From contig NC_044012.1 in the NCBI RefSeq assembly GCF_900496995.4, positions 1,488,001 to 1,552,000 of the forward strand: a stretch of 64,000 nucleotides of DNA, written 5' to 3'. Under the pieces are notes generated by a model. It was not told the DNA's origin and did no database searches. It saw only the letters and a list, made by a program, of their open reading frames with translations. Numbering within the stretch: the stretch's first letter is position 1; every line of letters begins with the position of its first letter. This DNA comes from Aquila chrysaetos chrysaetos (taxonomy: Eukaryota > Chordata > Aves > Accipitriformes > Accipitridae). Below are positions 54,446 through 64,000 of the stretch, piece by piece. The position numbers were made by a program, and so were the translations under genes.

Positions 54446-55590
54446 ATCGTGGTGTGTCCGGGGGCTCTGAGGCGAAGAGGGGGTCCGTGGTCCCCTCTGC
54501 CTGTGGCACAGCATGATGGCCCTGCCCTGTCCCCTGCCTGGGACAGAGGACCTGGTGCTGAGGGGCCGCCTTGGATGGGGCTGAGGTGAGGAGGAGGAAG
54601 GGGTCTTGCTCCCGCAGCCTCCCTGCCTCCTCTCGCCCAGGGGAGGGGAAGCAGTCAACCGCAGAGCCGTGGCTCTCCGCACCGGGGTCACCGTCTCTGG
54701 GGGTGCCGGAGGGGAAGGGGTCCTGACAAGTCCCCTGTGCCACCCCTGCAGGGACCGGATCCCTTCGTGTAGCCGAGCTGGGGGGGGGAAACAGGCTGAG
54801 CAGGTGCTGTCACGGCCCTGGCGCGGCCGACACCGGCTCGGGGAGGCCGGGGCAGCCGGCTTGAGTCGAGCTCCTTTTCCCCAGCGTGGTTTTCAGGCTG
54901 CCCGGCTCCCTGCGCTCTTCTCCACGCTGTACCCTGGCCCTCGTGGGGAGGAGGCTGGGCTCCCCGAGGGGGAGATCCGTGGCTCGTAACCCCACGGAAG
55001 GAGCCCCGGTGCTTTCCACCCCGGTCCTGCCCTCGGCACCCGCCGACAGCAGGTTCGCCAGCGGGCATGGTGGCTGTGGCCCGCTGCGGCTGCCGTCCCG
55101 GCGGGGACCGGGCACATCCCTTCCCCGTGCCGGGCTGGCAGACAGGACCCTGTGCCTCCGCCAATTATGCGAATGCCACAGGAAGATGGCTCTCCTTCTC
55201 CTGCCTGTTTTCCCGGTGCCCAAAGCCGCCTCCGCTCCAAAGACAGGCTGTTCCCAAATGTGAGAGGAAATTGCTAAGAAGATAATTGAGTAGCCAATTA
55301 ATTAGCTAATGATTAATGTAAGCATCCTGCGGAGGCAGGCCTACAGCCACCCTGGCCGTGTGTTGCAGCGATGTGTCACTCCCGGTGCGGTGACAGCTTC
55401 CCAGTGCCCCGGGCTGGGTGCCCACCAGACCCCTACGCCTCCGCTCTGCCGGAGCCGGGGGCATGCAGCCGCGGTGGCCGGCGACGTGCCGGGGTGGCTC
55501 ATCGCCTTCAGCCAGGAGCAGGGCAACGGGGCTGGGGCTGGCGGTCCTCGCAGGGTCCCGGCGCGGACGCGTGCTGCCGGCGGTGCTGGA
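54446..55590. other. Convergent intergenic region CHMP1A-DPEP1
   Basis: Mostly GC-rich unique sequence with no recognised gene. It contains an AT-rich island at 55,255-55,322 with homeodomain-type TAATTA cores. Confidence 0.6.
55255..55322. promoter_or_regulatory. AT-rich island with homeodomain-type motifs (possible enhancer)
   Basis: An AT-rich block inside GC-rich DNA. It includes GATAATTGAG, CCAATTAATTAGC and TAATGATTAATG, several overlapping TAAT/ATTA cores. Role inferred only from motif density. Confidence 0.3.
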
Positions 55591-55598
55591 AGCACGGC

Positions 55599-55604
55599 TT
55601 TATT
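55599..55604 (-). terminator. DPEP1: DPEP1 poly(A) signal (TTTATT on +)
   Basis: Minus-strand AATAAA 130 bases after the DPEP1 stop. Confidence 0.8.
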
Positions 55605-55733
55605 TTGCTCGCGGGGCCGGCGCGCAGGCGGGGAGGGGTGGCAGGGTTGGGCCCAGCCCGGGTGCCACCGGGCCAGCTGCCGGCATCCTGCCGGGCAGGG
55701 TGCTGGGGCTGCGGCGGGAGCCGATGCCGGGTG

Positions 55734-58700
55734 TTAGGAGAGCAGAGAGCGGAGCAGGGCCAGCGCCAGGGCTGCCGGCAGGAGCCGGGCTGTGCCGGCA
55801 CCGTTGGTGTACCCGTAGTGGGTCCTGCACGTCCCCTCCAGCTTCTCGAAGGCGATGGGCGTCTCGCGGGCAGCCATGCCTTGCAGGGTCCTCTTCACCT
55901 GCGACGGGGGGACAGGGTGGGCTCCCGCAGCGAGGGGCGGTCCCCGTGCCCCACGCAGCCTCCCGTCACGTTGCACGTCCCCGTGCCATCCCGAGCCCCG
56001 CACGTCCCCGTGCCCCCCCTTCATCGCGTGCCCCCGTGCCACCCCGTGTCCCCGTACATCCCCAAGTGCCATACGTCCTGATGTCCCGCTTGTCTCTGCC
56101 GTCCCCGTGCCCTGCTCACCTCCTCCACCTTCCTGAAGACCCGGAGCAGGTTTTCAGCCAGGGCCGCCCTCACCTCTGCCTCCGTCCAGTTCCTTGCCAG
56201 CAGCTCGGCCACCAGCGCGGGGTACGTGGAGACGTCCTCCAGGCCGGTGGGGAGCCTGCGCCGACCCGCAGCTCGCAGCCGTGCCGGGGGCAGCCGGGAC
56301 CGGCGGCACCCCCAGCCGCCTGCGCGGGGCACGGGCGAGACCCCCCCCCCAACCGCCACGGCAAGTCCCCACAGCTGGGGACGTGCTGCCCGGTCCCATC
56401 AGCGTGCCCGTCACCCGCTTTACCTTGTGACGCCGTCGTAGTCCCCGCCGAAGCCGACGGACTGGGCACCGGCCACTTTCTTCACGTGGTCCATGTGGTC
56501 TGCGGGTACGGAGGGGCTGGGGTGAGCGGGGCGGGGGGGGGGACACTGCCACCCCCCCCCCCAACCCGGGCATCCGCCTCACCTGCGACGTCGGCCAGCG
56601 TGGCCGTGTCGCTGCACGTCACGTACGCGTTGTAGAAGTTGATCATCACCAGGCTGCCCGTGGAGGCCTGGGGGAAAGGTGGCCCTGAGCCCTGCGGCCC
56701 CCCTCCCCGCCACCGCCGGCCCCCCCGTGGCCGTGCCCCGGCGCTCACCACCATCCTTAGCACGTCATCGGGCACGTTGCGGCGGTGCGGGCAGAGGCTG
56801 TAGGCGGACGAGTGGCTGAAGATGACGGGGGCTTTGGAGAGGCTGAGCGCAACCTTCATCGTCTCCACCGAGACGTGGGCCAGGTCCACGATCATGCCCA
56901 GGCGGTTCATCTCCTCCAGCACTGTCTGCGGGGACGGGGACGGGGATGGGGACAGTGAGGGGTGCACGAGGGGCCGCGGCAGCCCTGCGTGGAGGGGGGA
57001 CACACCGTGCACCCACTGCTTGGCTTAATAAGCCAGCACGGGGCTGGTGGGTGCCAGTACCACGTCCGTGCCCCCCCCCCCGGCTGCTGCTCCTGGGCAC
57101 GGCTGCCGACGCTGTCCCCACTCACCTTCCCGAAGGGCGAGAGGCCGTGGTGCAGGGGCGGCTCGTCCCCGGTGTCCACCAGCCAGTTGTCAGCCCTGCG
57201 GAACCGGGGAGAGCATCAGGGTGGACCCCCAGCCACGTGCCCCTGCTCGGCCACACGACCTGTGTCATTCCCCCCCCCCCGCTGATGCTGCCCCTGACAC
57301 CCCATCCCTGTCCCCCACCGGGGGCTGCTACCAAGGGGTGTTGCAGCTGTGGGTGAGGGTCATGTAGCGGACGCCCAGGTGGTAGAAGGTGCGCAGGACG
57401 CCCAGGCTGCTGTCGATGGAGTGGCCGCCCTCCACCCCGATGAGACTGGCCACCTTCTTGCTCTGGAAAGCCTGCTGGATGCCTGCGGGAGGGTGGGGGA
57501 CATCAGCTGGGGGTGGGCACTGGGGCACCCGCATCCCCCGGGGCACCGGCATCCCGTCCCTGCGCCCGCTCACCGGCGCTGTCGACGACGCAGGCGAAGG
57601 TCTCGGGGTAGAGCTCACACATGCGGTGCACTACGTCGATCTGCTCCAGCGTGCGCTTCACCGCGTCCTTGTTCTGCGTGTCGCAGGGTACGTACGCCGA
57701 CCAGAACTGCCCGCGACGGCACTCGGTGAGCACCGGGAACCCGGCCCTGTGCCCGCTGCCGCCCGCCCCGGTACCCCTGCCCACCCCGGTGCCCCCCACC
57801 CCCGTGCCCCTGACCGCCTCGCCATCCCACCTGCCCGCCCACGTGCCCGCTGTGCAGTTTGGGGATGTTGGTGTGGGTGCCGTTCAGCAGCGTGAGGCTG
57901 GCTTCTGGCAGCCCCAGCTGGTTGTTGAACTTCTTGAGGAGCTGCCAGGGCAGGTCGTTGTGCCTGGGCAGGGGAAGGAGCAGGAGTGAGGGGCTGTCTG
58001 GCCGCCTGTCCGGCCATCTGTCCGGCCAGCCTGCCCATCTCCCTGTCTGCCCACCCATTCCCCACTCATCTGGCCAGCATTCCATCCATCCACCCACCCA
58101 CCCACCGGTCCATCTGCCCACCCATCTGTCCCCTCTGCCAAAAGCCACCCAAGCGGCTCCGTCCGGGAGCTGGGGACAGGTCACTCCCAGGGGACAGCCC
58201 CACGTGGGACCCCCTTTTGCCGGCCGGCGGGGAGCCGGAGGGAGGCTGGGGACCCTTCTGTGCACCCTTCCACCCACCATCCCCACTCAGCCCTCACACC
58301 CGGGGGGAGCCAGCCCGGCATCCCTACGGCAGGGACGTCACCGTCACCGCTGCGGGGATGTAGGGACATCATGGCCACATGGCGTCCCGCTGGGGAAGTG
58401 CCGGGAGCCAGGCGCACGGGCGGGCTCCCACTTCTCCCCTCCTGCGTCACGGTCCCCACATCCTCCGGCTCTCCCTGCTCCGCACCCGTTTCCACTGCCA
58501 CGGCACAGGGCTGGTGCCACGGGGGACCCCCGCGGAGGACCCAAGCCCCCTGAGGCTCCCGGCACAAGACTGGGAACATCCCTTAGGACACGACCCCGTG
58601 GACCCGTTTGCCCCAAGCAGGGACTTCCCCCGGGGCAAACTCGCCCCCGGCTTCCCGGCACCCTGCCCGCTCCCGGTTGGGCTGCACCCACCGGGGATCC

Positions 58701-58985
58701 CCTCGGCCGCGCAGCCCCGGGGGGCCCGGCACGGGGATCCCCCCAGCAGGGAGAGGGCCGTCCCCAGTGGGGTTTTCTGGGCAGGGTTTTTTTCTCAGGG
58801 TGCCGAGAGCCGCAGCCCTGCCGCGGCAGCCAGGCGCGACGGCGGTGCCGGGCAACCTTTGCTCACCCATCGATGACTGGCGTGGTCGTCATGATGCGCT
58901 CGGCCTCTTCCCGGTGATGCTGCCCGGCGCAGGGCGGGAGCAGGCGCAGCACCAGCGCCAGCGCCAGCACGCTGCCGCCCGGCAT
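55734..58985 (-). CDS. DPEP1: DPEP1, renal membrane dipeptidase
   Basis: A zinc metallo-dipeptidase of the kidney and gut brush border, GPI-anchored. It hydrolyses cysteinyl-glycine from glutathione breakdown and converts leukotriene D4 to E4. It has 414 residues (human 411) in ten exons: 58985-58867, 57963-57831, 57706-57574, 57482-57332, 57195-57126, 56925-56749, 56667-56583, 56499-56424, 56255-56120 and 55898-55734. The metal-site residues all sit at human position plus five: H41 and D43 (DGHNDLPW), E146 (VEGGHS), H219 (DLAHVS), H240 (FSHSSA); D309 (GGDYDG) is also kept. The N terminus [19 protein letters not shown] is a signal peptide, and the hydrophobic tail [11 protein letters not shown] fits GPI attachment after [10 protein letters not shown]. 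An in-frame ATG at 59063 was rejected because it would bury the signal peptide. Confidence 0.95.
55965..56110. repeat. CGTCCCCGTGCC-type short repeats in the last DPEP1 intron
   Basis: Irregular recurrence of CGTCCCCGTGCC and close variants between the last two exons of DPEP1; a degraded simple-sequence tract. Confidence 0.5.
57990..58140. repeat. CCAT/CCACC simple-repeat tract in DPEP1 intron 1
   Basis: Repeated CTGTCCGGCCA units followed by CATCCATCCACCCACC-type tetranucleotides and short TCTGCCCACC repeats. Confidence 0.8.
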
Positions 58986-60391
58986 CTTCACCCGCTCGGT
59001 GCCGCTGAGGGACGAGCCGGGGCGACCTGCCGCCGCCGCCGTGAGCCTTCTGAGCGCACGCACCGGGACGGCTGCCCCGGCTCACCGTCCGTCCCCTCCC
59101 GTCGTAAATAAATAACCAGGAGCCGCAGGCGTAACCCCACCCTGCGCGCCCTGTGCCCCGGCCACGGCGGTGCCCGGGCACCGGGACGGCATGGCGGCGG
59201 CCTCCCCCAGCCCGGCCCCGGGTGGCGGGGCTGCACCGGGGCCTCTCCGCATAGCTGCGGTGACGGTCCCAGCCCCTCTAATGCAGCCCAGATTTTTTTT
59301 TTGCTGGGAAAGTGCCGGTCCCATCCCCGCTTTGGCCTCCCCAGCTCTGGCACCCCCCCTGGCCAAGCGCTGGCACCCGCCGGCACCCCCGGCTGGGTGC
59401 TGGCATCGCCGGCATCCCCGCTGCCGACGGGCAGGGCCCGGCACCCCTGTCCCTCACTCACCCCGGTCCCGGGATGCTCGGGCAGCTGCTGCCTGCCACG
59501 GCCGTGAAATGTTTTCCGGCTTGCGTGCCGACGGCGGGGCTGGGACGGGCTCCGGCCACCCCAGAGCCACCCCCTGACATGGCGTCGGGCGCTGGGGAGT
59601 GGCCGAGTGCCAGCGCACCCCGCGGCTTTGTGGTGAAGCCGTCTCGCCATGGAAGAAGGGCTGGGGGGGCAGCAGCCGGAGCGGCGCGACCCCGGCGTGG
59701 GATTGCCGACGGCGCCGCACGTGGGCCGGGTTCCCCCCCCCCCGCCCCGTCCCGTGGTCCTGATGCAGCGTCGTGTGTGGGGAAACTGAGGCACCCGCTG
59801 GTCCTGCGGCCCAGCGCCCGCGGTGGCGGGGGGGGGGGACACACACCCCGGCTGGCTCCTGCGCGGGATCCGGCGGTGGCCGCGGTGTCGTGCGCGGCAA
59901 GAAGCATCGTGAGGCTGCTGGGAATGGCACAGAGCCACGTGGAGAGACCCAGCCCCGCTCCTCGTCCCAGGGCGTGCCGGGATGCGAATCCCTTCCTCCG
60001 GCACGGTGCCGGCCGTGGGGAGCCCGGCCGTGGGGCACGCGGGCTGGCACCCCCGGGGTTCGCCGCGGGCTGCCGTGGCCGGCGAGGCTCCCGGCACCCT
60101 TCCCACCGCTGGGCGAGCGGGGTGCCCCTGTCCCCCCCCCCCCCTCCGGCTCTCCTGGCTGCGGCGGTGGGTCTGGCTGCGCGGGACCCCCGTCCCATCC
60201 CGTCCTGTCCCGGGGGTGTCCCCAGCCCGGGGCCATCCCGCAGCCCCCCCTGGCCCCGCAGCAGCGCTCTCCCGGCGATGGCCCCAGCAGGAATGTGCCG
60301 GGGGGGCCCAGCCTCCCGCCCGCCGGGACGCCTTCCTCTTTTGCAGCTATTTAAGACCGGTCGGCAGCACGTCCCTCGCAGTGGCCGGGCC
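58986..60391. other. Divergent intergenic region DPEP1-SULT
   Basis: About 1.4 kb separating two outward-facing genes. A minus-strand ATTTATTTA stretch (59106-59115) is a candidate TATA element for DPEP1 and TATTTAAG (60348-60355) one for SULT. A GACG-GTGAGC donor near 59,090 (minus) suggests DPEP1 may have a non-coding first exon. C/G homopolymers at about 59,735 and 59,828 are simple sequence. No further gene was recognised. Confidence 0.6.
60348..60355 (+). promoter_or_regulatory. TATA-like element of the sulfotransferase gene
   Basis: TATTTAAG lies 44 bases before the ATG at 60392, giving a 5'UTR of about 15-20 nt if used. Confidence 0.45.
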
Positions 60392-62618
60392 ATGGATCGG
60401 ATGGAGGTGACCGAGACCTTCGCCGGCATCTCCCTGCCCGGCCACCTCCACACCCAGGAGTCCCTCGGCTTCGCCGTCACCTTCCCCTTCCGTCCCACCG
60501 ACGTGGTCATCGCCACCTACCCCAAATCAGGTGAGGGTCGGCGGGGCGAGGGGCAGGTGGGGGGGGGGGGCGAGGAGGGAGCCGGCAGGGGGGGGGGACG
60601 GGGAAGGGACTGGGGGGCAGGGGGTGTCGGTGGGACTGGGGACCCCCAGGCTGGAGGGGTGTGGGGGGGGGCACGGGCAGGCTCTACCACGCAGCCCTTG
60701 GCTTGCCGGCAGGACCGGGAGCTGCCTGCGTGGCTGGGAGGGGGTCGGACTCGGGGCCAGCTCTTTCCCGAGCAGGGGGCCCCCCCCGGCCCCCACAGCC
60801 CGGTGGCCACCGGCCCCTCCGGGCACGGCGCAAGGGACCCCCGGCCCCAGCCATCGGCTCCCACCCCCAAAGAAGCCCAGCACCGTGGGTGGGGGGCAGC
60901 CGCCCCCACACCCTCCCCAGCCCCGTCCTGTCCCCAACCCCGGACTGGTGTGACTGACTGGTGGGGGCTCTGGGGGTCCCAGACGGCACTGCCAGCCCAG
61001 CGGCTGCCCCGTGCCGATCCACGCCACGCCGCGCTGAGCTGTGCCGATCTGTGCCGTATGATGGCACGCCATGCTGCGCCGTGTCCTGCTGTGCCGTGCC
61101 GCGCTGTGCCATGGGGTACCGTGCCATGCCGTGCTGAGCTACGCCGTGCCATACAGCGCTGTGCTGTACCGCGCCGTGCCGTGCTCTGCCCTGCTGCGCC
61201 CGTCTGTGCTGAGCAACGCCATGCCATGGTGAGCTGTGCCACGCCGTGCCACGCCATGCCGTGGTGAGCCGTGCCATGCCATTCCACGCTTTGCCATGCC
61301 ACGCTGTGCCACGCCATGCCACGGTGTGCCATGGTGAGCCGTGCCATGCCGTTCCACGCTTTGCCATTCCATGCTTTGCCATTCCACGCTGTGCAATGCC
61401 GTGCCGTGCCGTGCCACGTGGTGCCCGGCGCAGGGCTGGCGCTGCCCTGACGCCCGCTTCCCCAGGCACCACCTGGATGCAGGAGATCCTGACGCTGCTG
61501 TTCAGCCGCGGGGACGTCCTGCCGGCCAAAACCATCCCCAACTGGGAGCGGGCGCCCTGGCTGGAGCAGATCTACTTCAGGGAGGCACTGCAGGATACGG
61601 CCGCCCGCCGGCTCATCACCACCCACCTGCCTGCCCGCGTCCTGGCCCCTGCCCTGCAGCAGAGCAAGGCCAAGGTGAGGGGTGGGGGGGCCGGGACGGT
61701 CTGGGGGTTCCCCGCAGGGGTATCCTATGCCCACGGGGCTTCCCGCAGCCGGGGTGATTGCCGGGGGCTTTCTGAGCGGGGCAGAGCGGAATCCCCCCCC
61801 GGCCATGGGGCTGATGCCATTCCCCCCCCCCCCCCCCAGGTGATCTACGTGGCTAGGAACCCCAAGGACGTCGCCGTCTCCTTCTACCACTTCCACCGCT
61901 TGGCCAAATTCCTGCCTGACCCCGGCTCCTTCGACACCTTCCTCACGCGGTTCCTCGAGGGCACGGGTAAGGGCTGGGGGGGGTCCCTGGGGTCCCGGGA
62001 CTCGGCCACAGGGCCCCTCCATCCCCCCCCCCCCCCATCTCCCCCCCAGTGCACTACGGCTCCTGGTTTGACCACGTCAAGGGCTGGCTGGCCCAGCGGC
62101 ACCTCCTGGACATCTTCTACGTCACCTACGAGGAGCTGCACCAGGTGAGCCCCGGCGTGTGTCCCCGTCCCCGTCCCCGCCGGCTGCCCCGGGGCTGACC
62201 GTCCCCTCCGGCGCAGGACCTGCGCGGCACGGCGCAGCGGCTCAGCGCCTTCCTGGGCTGCCCGCTGGGACCGGAGACGCTGGGAGCCCTGGAGCAGCAC
62301 TGCAGCTTCGCCACCATGCGGGACAACGCCATGGTCAACTACTCCCTCATTCCCGCCGAGATCATGGACCACAGCCAGGGATGCTTCATGAGGAAAGGTG
62401 ATGGGGGGGGGGACGGGGTGCGGGGGGACGCGGCGGGGGGACACGGGGGGGTGCCGGCCCCGGCTGCAGCCTCCCTGTCGCCCCGTCCCCTCCGTCCCGC
62501 AGGCGTGGTGGGGGATTGGCGCGACCACTTCTCCCCCCTGCAAAACGCCCTCTTCAACCGCCTCTACCAGGAGGAGATGGGCGACTTGGAGCTGCCCGCG
62601 CGCTGGCCCATGGCTTGA
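60392..62618 (+). CDS. SULT5A1: Cytosolic sulfotransferase, probably SULT5A1
   Basis: Transfers sulfonate from PAPS to a hydroxyl or amine of a small molecule in the cytosol; its substrate cannot be read from sequence. It has 288 residues in six exons: 60392-60530, 61466-61674, 61840-61966, 62050-62144, 62217-62397 and 62503-62618. The 5'-phosphosulfate loop YPKSGTTW is at 43-50, the catalytic His in TTHLP at 100, the 3'-phosphate-binding RNPKDVAVS at 122-130, and the C-terminal PAPS motif RKGVVGDW at 249-256, so it should be active. It lies beside DPEP1, where, as I recall, mouse Sult5a1 is found and human has no gene. The SULT family is certain; the 5A1 label rests on position. Confidence 0.85.
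61000..61432. repeat. Pentanucleotide-based minisatellite in SULT intron 1
   Basis: More than 400 bases of degenerate GCCRT/GCYGT pentamers (GTGCCATGCCGTGCT-like), with a longer sub-unit containing GGTGAGCCGTGCCATGCC and TTCCACGCTTTGCCAT repeated near 61,260-61,400. Confidence 0.9.
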
Positions 62619-62964
62619 GGGTCCGAGGAGCCGGGGGGGGGGGGGGGGCCGGTGGCACTCGGCCCTGCCACTGCACAACGCGACTGGACCCCCCTGCCTC
62701 CTCCCCCCCACCTGCCAAGCCCCACTGCGGGGGGGGCACCCTGCATTGGATGCAACTTATACACCCCCGTGCATCACCCCGGGGGTCGGGGCTGCAGTGG
62801 GGCTGGGGTCTGGGGGGGGGGACATGCCGGCTGCATGACAACCCCCCCCCCAGGGGACAGGGGACTTTTCCGGTAACACGTTGCAGGCATCCTCGTGGCC
62901 TTCCTTCCCCTGGGGTGGGGGCACATGGCCGTGACCCCCCCTTCCGCCCAGCCCGCCCTGCAAA

Positions 62965-62970
62965 AATAAA
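62965..62970 (+). terminator. SULT poly(A) signal AATAAA
   Basis: Canonical signal 347 bases after the sulfotransferase stop; the 3'UTR contains several G and C runs. Confidence 0.75.
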
Positions 62971-62989
62971 TATTTATTGCTGTTTACAG

Positions 62990-63900
62990 CCAGGCAGCGT
63001 GTTCTCACGGGTGTGGGACGGGAAGCGGCGTGCCGACGGCGCCAGCGGCGGGAAATGCTCGGCGTTATCGGGGGCCGCATCGGGTTTGGGACCCATCCCC
63101 GGGGACCTTATCTGTGGTGGGGGGCAATGGCCGGGTGGGCAGCGCAGGAGGCCGTGGCGGGCTGCCAGGCCCCGCGGCGGGGTCACGGCACAGCTGCACG
63201 GTGCCGGTGTTTGCCGGCGGAGCTCGCACCACAGCGCTGGCTCCTTCAGCAGCACCCAGGGCTGCCAGGCCCCCGCCGTCCTCCCAAGGCCCCCCCATCC
63301 CTACCCCAGTGCATCGTCTGCAACCCCCTCCAGATACCCTCTGCCCCCCCCCCCCCCGATGCCCCCTGCACCCCAATGCCCCCTGACCTGACCCGGTGCA
63401 CCCCTCATGATGCTTTGCGGGGGGGGCTGCAGTGCCCTGACCAGCCTCGCTGGATGCCCCCCCATGCCCACGTCCCCTCCTGGGGTGTTTGCACCCAGGG
63501 GCTTGTCCCACCCTGCCCCCCCCCCAGCATCCTGGGGTGCCCCGGGCGGACAGCACCGCGAGCACCCCCAGCCCCCGTCCTGCCACGCTCCGAGGAATTG
63601 CCGCATCAAGCTGCTTGGGAAGCACAGGCACCACCAATAATTAACCCCTGGCTTAATTCACCGGCCTCCGCCAGGACAGTGTGGCACAGTGCCGGGGCAG
63701 GGGGGCCGGCGGGTGCAGCCCGGACGGGTGAGACTGGGAACCCCCAGCCCCGCGGGGTCCCCCCGCACCCACCGGTGGGGCACCCAGCCAGCCCCACAGA
63801 CGGGGGTGCTGGGGCAGACCCCTGCCCGCGCCGAGGGCCGGCTGCCGCCGCAGCCTCGTCAGGCGCCGGGTTTCTATGGCGACGTCTATTATCCTGCTTT
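62990..63900. other. Intergenic region right of SULT
   Basis: GC-rich unique sequence with C/G homopolymers (for example about 63,345-63,358). An HNF1-like AATAATTAAC is at 63636-63645. No exon of a recognised gene (CPNE7 or other) was found on either strand. Confidence 0.5.
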
Positions 63901-63920
63901 ATAGGAGATGAATCAGGAGC

Positions 63921-63928
63921 TATAAATA
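63921..63928 (+). promoter_or_regulatory. TATA box at the right edge, possible start of the next gene
   Basis: TATAAATA, followed after about 40 bases by an ATG (63971) whose frame MQECRQRQRV stays open to the window end. A real TATA promoter is plausible, but the downstream gene is outside the window and not identified. Confidence 0.4.
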
Positions 63929-64000
63929 CGCGGGTTGATCGGGGCGGTGCGGGCAGCGCGCTCTGCCTGCATGCAGGAGTGCCGGCAGCGCCAGAGGGTC

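Noticed and set aside
58867-59063. Upstream in-frame ATG (59063) as the DPEP1 start
   Set aside because: It adds 26 basic and polar residues before the hydrophobic signal peptide and probably lies in a 5' intron; the ATG at 58985 starts a normal signal peptide.
59312-61267. 651-codon plus-strand open frame left of and over SULT exon 1
   Set aside because: GC-rich stop-poor DNA; only the 60392-60530 part in the other frame is homologous to a known protein.
60517-62022. 501-codon minus-strand open frame over SULT
   Set aside because: Opposite strand of real SULT exons plus the pentamer array (HGTARHG-type repeats).

Overview
This is host nuclear DNA from a bird, most likely a neoavian. The genes are split by GT-AG introns, and their order and orientation match human 16q24.3 (chicken chromosome 11): FANCA, ZNF276, VPS9D1, SPATA2L, CDK10, CHMP1A, DPEP1. 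A cytosolic sulfotransferase follows DPEP1. A solo LTR in a FANCA intron resembles an ERVL-like LTR common in Neoaves. No prokaryotic or plasmid-like feature was seen.

Layout. 1-28.8 kb: FANCA (+), entered within exon 10 and read to its stop and poly(A) signal; introns are long and fairly AT-rich and hold two solo LTR fossils and several microsatellites. 28.7-37.3 kb: ZNF276 (-), tail to tail with FANCA, with 3' ends that appear to overlap. 37.5-42.1 kb: VPS9D1 (+), sharing a short CpG-rich bidirectional promoter with ZNF276. 42.4-44.2 kb: SPATA2L (+). 44.5-48.5 kb: CDK10 (-). 48.8-54.4 kb: CHMP1A (+), head to head with CDK10, with a 3'UTR of about 2.1 kb. 55.6-59.0 kb: DPEP1 (-). 60.4-63.0 kb: SULT, probably SULT5A1 (+). 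63.0-64.0 kb: intergenic, ending with a TATA box that may belong to the next gene. From about 36 kb rightward the sequence is very GC-rich, with short introns, homopolymer G/C runs and minisatellites.

Reading frames were checked exon by exon, and splice phases close for every gene. Reconstructed lengths are FANCA about 1162 residues in the window, ZNF276 644, VPS9D1 638, SPATA2L 411, CDK10 365, CHMP1A 196, DPEP1 414 and SULT 288.

The genes do not form one pathway. They cover DNA crosslink repair (FANCA), transcription (ZNF276), Rab5-type endosomal traffic (VPS9D1), ubiquitin signalling (SPATA2L), cell-cycle and ciliary kinase signalling (CDK10), ESCRT-III (CHMP1A), brush-border peptide hydrolysis (DPEP1) and sulfonation (SULT). 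What links them is an old conserved gene neighbourhood with two divergent promoters and two convergent 3' ends. I found no convincing new biological system. The points most worth checking are the sulfotransferase that humans lack here, the VPS9D1 introns whose minisatellites run into the splice acceptor, two GC-AG introns, a consensus CTCF site, and the overlapping FANCA/ZNF276 ends.
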